Shown here one piece after another: positions 20,914 to 27,227 of a DNA stretch of 27,227 nt. The position numbers and the translations under genes are program-made. Each line of letters begins with the position of its first letter. Within the stretch, counting starts at the first letter, position 1. The stretch lies in IMG/VR virus record IMGVR_UViG_3300030117_004190, positions 1 through 27,227 of that record, one strand, 5' to 3'. The notes under the pieces are model-generated. The model made no database searches. It had not been told where the DNA came from and saw only the letters and a list, made by a program, of their open reading frames with translations. This DNA comes from a virus.

Positions 20914-23900
20914 ATGGATTTATTCTACAAAAGAAAAAAAACATCTGAACTAGATATAGCTTTTGACGAAGGTTATGGTGAAGAAGATATAGGTGGTAGT
21001 TTTATAGATAATTTTAATGCTGCTTATAACAACATGATTAATTTAGAGCGTTCAGATAGTATGTCTACTTTGCTTAAAAACGCTTACGATCCTGTTATGA
21101 CACACGTAGACAAAGTTATGAAAGCAAATGGCAGAGGTACTTTAAACTTTTCAAATATTTTTATTGATCCACTTGGAATAGGGCCAGATAAACCTTTATC
21201 TAATGGTATAGTTAATAAAGAGTTAAAAAATCCAGCATCACATTTAGATATGATGTTTGGTGGTTTTATTGGAAAAGATAATGCTTATCATGCTAAAGCA
21301 GATGCTTTATTTAAAACAATAAAAGAAAATAGTGATATTTTTCCAGAACTAAAAGTTCTTACTAAAGATCAGATAGAAAAACAAGCAGTAGAAACAGCTT
21401 TAAAGTCGCATTTAGAATTACAAGGTATAACAGAAAATAGTCCTGGTTTTATTAATTCCACAGCAAGATTTGCTGGTTCAATGGCTGGGGCTGGTACTGA
21501 TCCAATCAATGTAGCTGCAATGGCTTTAGGAATAAACCCACAAACAGGGTTACTTAGATTAATGTTAAGAGAAGCTATCATTGGTGGTTCTTCTGAAGCT
21601 TTAATTCAAGGCGGTGCTGTTATGAAATGGTACGATGAATTAGGCCTTGATTATTCATTTGAAACATTTGCAAAAAATGTAGCAGCAGCAAGTGCTTTTA
21701 GTTTTGTATTGCCAGGAGCTTTTGATATAGCTGGTCAATCAGTAAAAATGTCATCTGAATGGATTAAAAAAGGTTTAAAAGTTCTTGGTGTTCAAAACAA
21801 AAAAAAGAGTCCTTTGCTGCATGGTTCAGAAGAGTTGCAAGCAAGTATTGATGATATAGTTAATAGTAATCCGCAAGATAATAGTGAACTTACAGGTATT
21901 ATTGCAAAACACGAAGAAAATTTAGAAAAAGCCAATCAATCTTTATTAGATGAAAAACCTGTAGAAATAGAGCCTATACCTGTTGAGTCTTTGTCAGATG
22001 ATCAAATACTTAATGCTTTAAATAAATCTAATATTTCCATAGAAACTTTTGAACCAGAAGATATTTTGGTAGATGCAAAAACATTTCAATTTAAAGAAGG
22101 CGGTGATGAGTTTGGTGTTTTGCCAAAACTACAAGGTACAAAAGATTGGAATCCTATAGCAGCTGGTACAGTAACTATTTATGAAAATGCACAAGGACAA
22201 AAATTTATTGCTGATGGTCATCAAAGACTAGGTTTAGCAAAAAGACTTAAAGCAGATGATCCATCTAAAGATATTAAAATAAATGCTTTTGTTTTAAGAG
22301 AAACAGACGGCATTACGCCAGATATGGCTATGGTAAATGCAGCGGTTACAAACATAATACGCGGTACAGGATCTACACTTGATGCAGCAAAATTATTACG
22401 TGGTCGTAGAGATGTTATAGAAAAAGCGTATGGTGATGTTATACCGCCACAATCTTTAATGTATAGAAGGGCAAGCGAGCTTGTAAATCTTGGTGATGAG
22501 CCTTGGCGAATGATTATTAATGGCGTTGTTAAATCTGAATATGGTGCAATTGTTGGTCGATTAATTCCTGATGACGAAGCAGCACAAAAAGCAGCAATAC
22601 AAGTTTTATCAAGAACAAATCCAGCAAATGCATTTCAAGCAGAAGCTATAGTTCGACAAGTTCGGTCAACAGATATGGATAAGAGCGTACAAGAAACATT
22701 GTTTGGCCTTGAGGAAAATGTTGAAAGTTTAGTAGCAGAAAGAGCAAAAGTTTTAGATAGTGCAAAAAATATAATTAAAAAAGAAAAATCAGCATTTAAC
22801 ACATTGGTAAGAAATGCGTCTAAATTTGAGCAAGAAGGTAATGCGCTTGCAAGGCAAGCAAACGAAAAAAAAGTGATTGATGATGGTACGATGTTAGCGA
22901 TGCTAATGTCTAGTGCTGATAAAAAAGGAGAACTTAGTAATGCGCTTACGCAAGCAGCAAAAGAAGCAAAAGCAACAAACAAATACGGAGAGGCTGCAAG
23001 GAGCTTTGTCGAGGCTCTCCGACAATCAGTTGAGAGAGGCGATTTCATTGGCGATGAACTTAGCTACACTAGACGGCCTATCAATGTTACAGAAGAAATC
23101 AGCAATGTCAAACCTGATGCAAAAACAGAAGAAGATTTAGAATTATTTAGCGATCCTGTTAGTAATGCTGCACAAAGAGAAAGTAATCAATTAGAAGAAG
23201 AAATTTTTCCACAAAATCAATCTGAGTCGTTTCAAAGCGATATTGATTTAAGAAATGATTTAAATAAAATTATAGATGAAGGAGCAGACGAAGCAACTGT
23301 TGATGCACATCCAGCAGTTACAAAAGCCATTGAAGATGCACAAAAATTACCAGAAACCATTTCTTTAAAAGATTATGGTACTGAAAAATTTATGAATGAA
23401 CGTGTTATGAATTTTGATGGCGAAACTGTTGTTGGTTACAAAGACGCAGTGTTAAGACTATATGATCAAGCTAAAAAATTGCCTTATGGTGATAAAGCTT
23501 TTTCTAATGTATTAAAACAAAAAAAGGCTGTAATTGTTCTTGGCCCACCAGCAGCAGGCAAAAGTTCTATTGCAGATCCTGTTGCTAGAAATATACGCGC
23601 TGCTGTTATTGATGCAGATGAAGCAAAAAAAGTATTACCAGAATATAAAGGTGGAATAGGTGCAAACGCTGTACATGAAGAAAGTAGTGCTATTGCTGAT
23701 TTTGTTTTACAAACAGCTGTTAATCAAGGTGATAATATTGTCATACCAAAAGTAGGTGGTAATGCAAAAAGCATTAGAAATTTAATTAATAGGTTGAAAG
23801 ATAGTGGTTATGATGTTAATTTAATGGATATGAAGGTTGATTACAGCGAAGCGCGTAATCGTATGTATAAAAGGTTTGTAAAAACAGGCCGACTTATAAA

Positions 23901-24303
23901 TCCAGATTATGTGCGTTCTGTTGGCAACAATCCAACTAAAACTTATAATACACTTAAACAGGAAAATGCAGCAAATGGTTATACGCAAATCGACAACAAC
24001 GGAGCAATCAACGAGCCAAAACCTGTCATCGAAGATACAACAAAAATCCTCGAAGGGGCTGATTTACGATTACGATCAGGGAGAAGAGAGGGGGATACAG
24101 ATGGCCCAATCTCCAGCAGGGAAAAAGATGATGTCGAAAATTTTAGCGGAATTGAAGAACTAGATCCTGATTTAAAAATTCCTTTTGGTCGTACTGATGA
24201 ACAAGGGAATGAAATATTTGAATTTCAAAATTTATCTAATTTAAAAGAAGAACTTGATGTTGATAAAAGAATTATCAAGCGTTTGGAGTATTGTAATATA
24301 TGA
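20914..24303 (+). CDS. Giant internal virion polyvalent protein with ParB-like and zeta-toxin-like domains
   Basis: 1129 residues, ATG directly after the previous stop. Residues 1-160 unknown. Residues 177-285 are Ala/Gly-rich and mildly hydrophobic (TARFAGSMAGAGTDPINVAA; ASAFSFVLPGAFDIAG), a possible membrane-interacting part. Residues 385-500 contain ADGHQRLGLAKRL (433-445), the ParB/sulfiredoxin-like motif, followed by MAMVNAAVTNIIRGTGSTLD. Residues 865-1050 carry a zeta-toxin-type P-loop: VLGPPAAGKSS with Walker A G877-S885 and the AAVIDADEAKKVLPEY strand with D900/D902, the place of the catalytic Asp in zeta kinases, then NPDYVRSVGNNPTKTYNTLK. Such domain strings are known from 'polyvalent proteins' that phages inject with their DNA. 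Target and activity are unknown. Confidence 0.75.
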   Translation: MDLFYKRKKTSELDIAFDEGYGEEDIGGSFIDNFNAAYNNMINLERSDSMSTLLKNAYDPVMTHVDKVMKANGRGTLNFSNIFIDPLGIGPDKPLSNGIVNKELKNPASHLDMMFGGFIGKDNAYHAKADALFKTIKENSDIFPELKVLTKDQIEKQAVETALKSHLELQGITENSPGFINSTARFAGSMAGAGTDPINVAAMALGINPQTGLLRLMLREAIIGGSSEALIQGGAVMKWYDELGLDYSFETFAKNVAAASAFSFVLPGAFDIAGQSVKMSSEWIKKGLKVLGVQNKKKSPLLHGSEELQASIDDIVNSNPQDNSELTGIIAKHEENLEKANQSLLDEKPVEIEPIPVESLSDDQILNALNKSNISIETFEPEDILVDAKTFQFKEGGDEFGVLPKLQGTKDWNPIAAGTVTIYENAQGQKFIADGHQRLGLAKRLKADDPSKDIKINAFVLRETDGITPDMAMVNAAVTNIIRGTGSTLDAAKLLRGRRDVIEKAYGDVIPPQSLMYRRASELVNLGDEPWRMIINGVVKSEYGAIVGRLIPDDEAAQKAAIQVLSRTNPANAFQAEAIVRQVRSTDMDKSVQETLFGLEENVESLVAERAKVLDSAKNIIKKEKSAFNTLVRNASKFEQEGNALARQANEKKVIDDGTMLAMLMSSADKKGELSNALTQAAKEAKATNKYGEAARSFVEALRQSVERGDFIGDELSYTRRPINVTEEISNVKPDAKTEEDLELFSDPVSNAAQRESNQLEEEIFPQNQSESFQSDIDLRNDLNKIIDEGADEATVDAHPAVTKAIEDAQKLPETISLKDYGTEKFMNERVMNFDGETVVGYKDAVLRLYDQAKKLPYGDKAFSNVLKQKKAVIVLGPPAAGKSSIADPVARNIRAAVIDADEAKKVLPEYKGGIGANAVHEESSAIADFVLQTAVNQGDNIVIPKVGGNAKSIRNLINRLKDSGYDVNLMDMKVDYSEARNRMYKRFVKTGRLINPDYVRSVGNNPTKTYNTLKQENAANGYTQIDNNGAINEPKPVIEDTTKILEGADLRLRSGRREGDTDGPISSREKDDVENFSGIEELDPDLKIPFGRTDEQGNEIFEFQNLSNLKEELDVDKRIIKRLEYCNI

Positions 24304-26774
24304 GTTTTAAAGAGTGTATTGCTGAAGGTGTTACAGATGGTAGTTTTTCAGAAAACCAGGCAAAAGAAATTACTGATTTGTTTGATAGCCTTGAAGCAGA
24401 ATATCAAGGAAAAATGTCAGCTGGTGCTGCTATGTCACAAGCTGCAAAAGATACTTTAGAAAGCATTAAATATGAAAAGTTGTTAAAGAAAAAACAAAAA
24501 CTACAACAAATACAAGCTATTAAAAAATTATTAGTTGATGAAAAAAAATATAGAAATGCTTTAGGTATAAATGATGAATTTGATTTTTTAGAAGCTGTTT
24601 ATACAAGAGATAACTATAGTAATATTTCTTCACTTGAGCAAAGAATTGATGCAACGACAAATTTATATTTATCAGAAGTAAATGAGTTTTTGTATAATAA
24701 TAGAAAACGTGTTGGTGGATTTGCAAGAAACAAAGCACAAAGCAACAACATTGTAAAATCAATGCTTGGCGATAATGTTGACGATGTTGCAGCTGTAGAA
24801 ATGGGAAAGTCATTATCAACAGTTTTTGAAAAAATGCGAAAAAGATTTAATCGTTTAGGTGGTAATATTGGCAAAATGGAAGGCGGTTATTTTCCTGTAT
24901 CTCATAATTCTTATGCGGTGAAAAATACTGATGTTGATGAATGGATTGAATTTGTAAGAGAGCGTGTTGATAAGACAAAAATGATTGATAATAAATCTGG
25001 ATTACCTTTTACAGATGAAACATTGGAATTAGCATTAAGAGAGGTGTACGAAACAATAAGCACAAATGGATATAACAAGTTAAATCTTGGTGGTGCTGTA
25101 CAAGGTAAATCAATAGCAAATAGAAGGTCTGATCATAGATTTTTGCAGTGGAAAGATGCTGATGCTTTCTTAGAATATAATCAACGCTTTGGCGTTGGTG
25201 ATCCTTTTGATATAGCTATTGGACATATAAAATCAATGTCAAAAGATATAGCAACAATGGAAAGATTAGGGCCAAACCCAACAGCAACCCACAATTTTTT
25301 AAAGAATAAAATTATTAATAAATACAATGTAAAAGGTACTGATGCAGAAAGTGCTAGAGCGGAAAAAATAGCAAATCGTATTGATGGGTATTATGGTATG
25401 CTCAATGGTACATTAAATCAACCAATAAACACTTGGTGGGGTAATTCTTTAGCTGGTTTAAGAAGTTTGTTAACAGCAGCGCAGTTAGGTGGTGCTTTTA
25501 TATCAGCTGTAAGCGATTTAAATTTTAATCGTATGACAAGATCAATGAATGGCTTGCCACAAATAAACACGATAAATAGTGTTTTAAAATATATGAACCC
25601 ATTAAAATTAGAAGAAAGATCCAAAGTTGCAGTAAGATTAGGCTTGATAAGCGAAGGTCTAACAACGATAGCTATGCACCAGCAACGTATGTTAGGAGAG
25701 GTAACAGGGCCAGAAATTACAAGTCGTATTGCTGACGCTGTTATGAAAGTATCTTTGCTTTCTCCTTGGACACAAGCTGGAAGATGGGCTTTTGGCACTG
25801 AGTTTTTAGGATTTATTGCAGATAATTCAAATGTGGCTTTCAAAGATTTAAATCCAAAATTTAAAAATACATTACAAAAATATGGCATTGAAGAAGGCAA
25901 GTGGAATATTATTCGTGCAACAAAAAAGTATGAACATGAAGGCGCAGATTTTTTTGATGTAAACGCTTTAGCTAATCGCTCTGATTTAACAGAAGATGCA
26001 AGAGAAGATTTAGCAAAACAAGTATTAGAAATGATTAATACAGAAACAAATTTTGCTGTACCTTCTGCAAGTTTAAAAGGAAGATTGTTAGTTGGTGGTG
26101 AAGCAAAAGCTGGAACATTGATTGGAGAATTGTCTAGGTCTGTTTTAATGTATAAAAATTTTGGTATTACATTAATATACACACACATGATGCGTGGATT
26201 AGCACAAACAAGTTTAACATCAAAAGCTGGTTATTTTGCTAGTTTTTTAATTGGAACAACTGTAATGGGTGCAGCAGCTATGCAATTAAAGGAAATAGCA
26301 AAAGGTAGAGATCCAAGAGAAATGACTACTAAAGAGTTTTGGGGTGCTGCAATGCTGCAAGGTGGTGGATTAGGTATCTTTGGTGATTTTTTAAGTAGTA
26401 ACGTAAATCGTTTTGATAGCTCTATAAGTAAAACACTTGTTGGGCCTGTTGGTGCTTTTTATGATGATTTTTCAAGGTTAACACTTGGCAACATTTTAGA
26501 ATACACAGCTGGCAAAAAAACGAATGCTGTAGATGAGGGTATTAATTTTGTGTCAAGATATTTACCTGGTTCATCATTATGGTATTCTCGTTTAGCAATG
26601 GAAAGGTTAGTTGTTGATCAATTAAGATTGTGGAATGATCCTAGAAGAACAAGAAAAAAATTTAGTAGAAGAGAAAAAAGATATAGAAAAGATTATGGCC
26701 AAAGATATTGGTGGAAACCTGGAAAAACAAATCCTAATAGAAATCCAAATTTTGAAGCAGCAATAGGTAATTAA
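24300..26774 (+). CDS. Large internal virion protein (gp16-like position)
   Basis: 824 residues, helical, overlapping the previous gene by 4 bases. A region around residues 185-345 (MEGGYFPVSHNSYAVKN, NRRSDHRFLQWKDADAFLEY, GVGDPFDIAIGHIKSMSKDI, ATMERLGPNPTA) follows a pattern seen in large internal virion proteins of short-tailed marine phages. Further on, QLGGAFISAVSDLNFNRMTR and FASFLIGTTVMGAAAMQLKE (near residue 645) are hydrophobic stretches that could pass the membrane. The C-terminus is very basic (RKKFSRREKRYRKDYGQRYW). It probably completes the ejection machinery. No transglycosylase motif was found. Confidence 0.7.
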   Translation: MSFKECIAEGVTDGSFSENQAKEITDLFDSLEAEYQGKMSAGAAMSQAAKDTLESIKYEKLLKKKQKLQQIQAIKKLLVDEKKYRNALGINDEFDFLEAVYTRDNYSNISSLEQRIDATTNLYLSEVNEFLYNNRKRVGGFARNKAQSNNIVKSMLGDNVDDVAAVEMGKSLSTVFEKMRKRFNRLGGNIGKMEGGYFPVSHNSYAVKNTDVDEWIEFVRERVDKTKMIDNKSGLPFTDETLELALREVYETISTNGYNKLNLGGAVQGKSIANRRSDHRFLQWKDADAFLEYNQRFGVGDPFDIAIGHIKSMSKDIATMERLGPNPTATHNFLKNKIINKYNVKGTDAESARAEKIANRIDGYYGMLNGTLNQPINTWWGNSLAGLRSLLTAAQLGGAFISAVSDLNFNRMTRSMNGLPQINTINSVLKYMNPLKLEERSKVAVRLGLISEGLTTIAMHQQRMLGEVTGPEITSRIADAVMKVSLLSPWTQAGRWAFGTEFLGFIADNSNVAFKDLNPKFKNTLQKYGIEEGKWNIIRATKKYEHEGADFFDVNALANRSDLTEDAREDLAKQVLEMINTETNFAVPSASLKGRLLVGGEAKAGTLIGELSRSVLMYKNFGITLIYTHMMRGLAQTSLTSKAGYFASFLIGTTVMGAAAMQLKEIAKGRDPREMTTKEFWGAAMLQGGGLGIFGDFLSSNVNRFDSSISKTLVGPVGAFYDDFSRLTLGNILEYTAGKKTNAVDEGINFVSRYLPGSSLWYSRLAMERLVVDQLRLWNDPRRTRKKFSRREKRYRKDYGQRYWWKPGKTNPNRNPNFEAAIGN

Positions 26775-26775
26775 A

Positions 26776-27227
26776 ATGTCAGTATCATCAACAAATAATG
26801 TTGTCATCTTAAATGCAGATGGTAGCACACACTCCTTTACATTTAATTTTAAGATTTTTGCTGCAAGTGATTTAAAAGTTATTGTTAGATCATCAGCTGG
26901 TGTAGAAACAGATCAAACACTTAATTCACAATATATTATTCCAGATAGTTCTGTAGATAATGCTAGTGGTGGAAATATTTTATTTAAATTTAATACAGGT
27001 ACTAGTTCAGACGCACACTATTCTACTACCGATTTTAGACCAGCAAACGGATCTAAGGTTATTTTAAGGCAAAATATACCTCTTACTCAAACACTAGACT
27101 TAGTAAACAATGATCCATTTGATGCTGAAACTTTGGAAAGCAGCCTGGATAGAATAGTTTTACAAGTGCAATCTGTAAAAGAAGCTGTAGATAGATCTAT
27201 TAAATTTAGTCGTTCTAATCTTCTTGA
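26776..27227 (+). CDS. Tail fibre protein, N-terminal part (T7 gp17-like; 3' end outside the window)
   Basis: 150 codons are visible before the window ends. The start MSVSSTNNVVILNADGSTHS followed by FTFNFKIFAASDLKVIV, then PANGSKVILRQNIPLTQTLD and NDPFDAETLESSLDRIVLQV, is the N-terminal tail-attachment domain of T7-type tail fibres. The following helix (QVQSVKEAVDRSIKFS) begins the rod. This part binds the tail nozzle; the receptor-binding end, which sets host range, is outside the window. AGG lies about 9 bases upstream of the ATG. Confidence 0.9.
   Translation, partial: MSVSSTNNVVILNADGSTHSFTFNFKIFAASDLKVIVRSSAGVETDQTLNSQYIIPDSSVDNASGGNILFKFNTGTSSDAHYSTTDFRPANGSKVILRQNIPLTQTLDLVNNDPFDAETLESSLDRIVLQVQSVKEAVDRSIKFSRSNLL

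Noticed and set aside
22981-23060. Small GC-richer patch with hairpins (TTGTCG...CGACAA, GGAGAG...CTCTCC) inside the giant protein gene
   Set aside because: The main frame reads through normally and no element ends or target duplication are visible; likely local recombination or chance.
24101-24163. 21-codon frame with a strong GAGAGGGGG upstream, nested in the giant internal protein gene
   Set aside because: Too short and without recognisable features; the main frame is continuous across it. Only translation data could rescue it.
25418-26188. 256-codon open frame on the minus strand within the large internal virion gene
   Set aside because: Antisense shadow of a long AT-rich gene; no ribosome site or protein-like pattern, and it opposes the late operon.
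1-27227. Integrase, attachment site or other lysogeny genes
   Set aside because: None are visible; the Cro-like regulator alone does not prove a temperate lifestyle.

Overview
The window is an AT-rich stretch of a tailed double-stranded DNA phage or prophage. It carries the short-tail (podovirus-like) morphogenesis set: small and large terminase, a T7-type head-tail connector, scaffold, major capsid protein, tail tube A- and B-like proteins, internal virion (ejection) proteins and a T7-type tail fibre N-terminus. The gene families and base composition resemble podoviruses of marine alphaproteobacteria. That host guess is inference; nothing here proves it. No integrase, tRNA, rRNA, CRISPR array or insertion sequence was seen.

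Layout: (1) 3-203 is the 3' end of a rightward GH108-type endolysin. (2) 189-712 is a leftward unit of three small unknown genes. (3) 818-3895 is a leftward recombination operon: a small basic protein, a 28-residue membrane peptide, a PD-(D/E)XK exonuclease, a winged-helix-like protein, a Rad52/Erf-like annealing protein, an SSB-like protein with an acidic DDQVPF tail, a small unknown and a Cys4 zinc-ribbon protein. (4) 3994-5822 is a divergent rightward unit: a Cro/YdaS-like repressor, a VRR-NUC nuclease, an unknown, a zinc-ribbon miniprotein, a coiled-coil protein and a DUF6362-like protein. (5) 5819-6960 is a leftward operon of four small unknown genes. (6) 7214-27227 is the rightward late region: small terminase, a non-coding segment full of symmetry, five small proteins (four of them strongly lysine/arginine-rich), large terminase, portal, scaffold, capsid, tail and internal virion proteins, and the start of the tail fibre.

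The most interesting signal is regulatory. The palindrome TGACA-N5-TGTCA occurs at 744-758, 3926-3940, 5021-5035 and 7004-7018, once in front of each of the four early transcription units. At three of them its first half is a perfect TTGACA -35 box; at the fourth it fills the 17-bp promoter spacer upstream of the small Cro-like regulator. This looks like a compact regulon of a single repressor. The same half-sites recur as an unusual mirrored array (three TGACA, then three TGTCA, each with a 9-bp period) at 14782-14833, between a strong terminator and the tail genes. A second theme is ejection: the 1129-residue internal virion protein carries a ParB-like motif and a zeta-toxin-type P-loop kinase domain, which fits the 'polyvalent protein' concept of effectors delivered with the phage DNA. 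Intrinsic terminators lie inside the ends of opposing genes on both sides of the early region.
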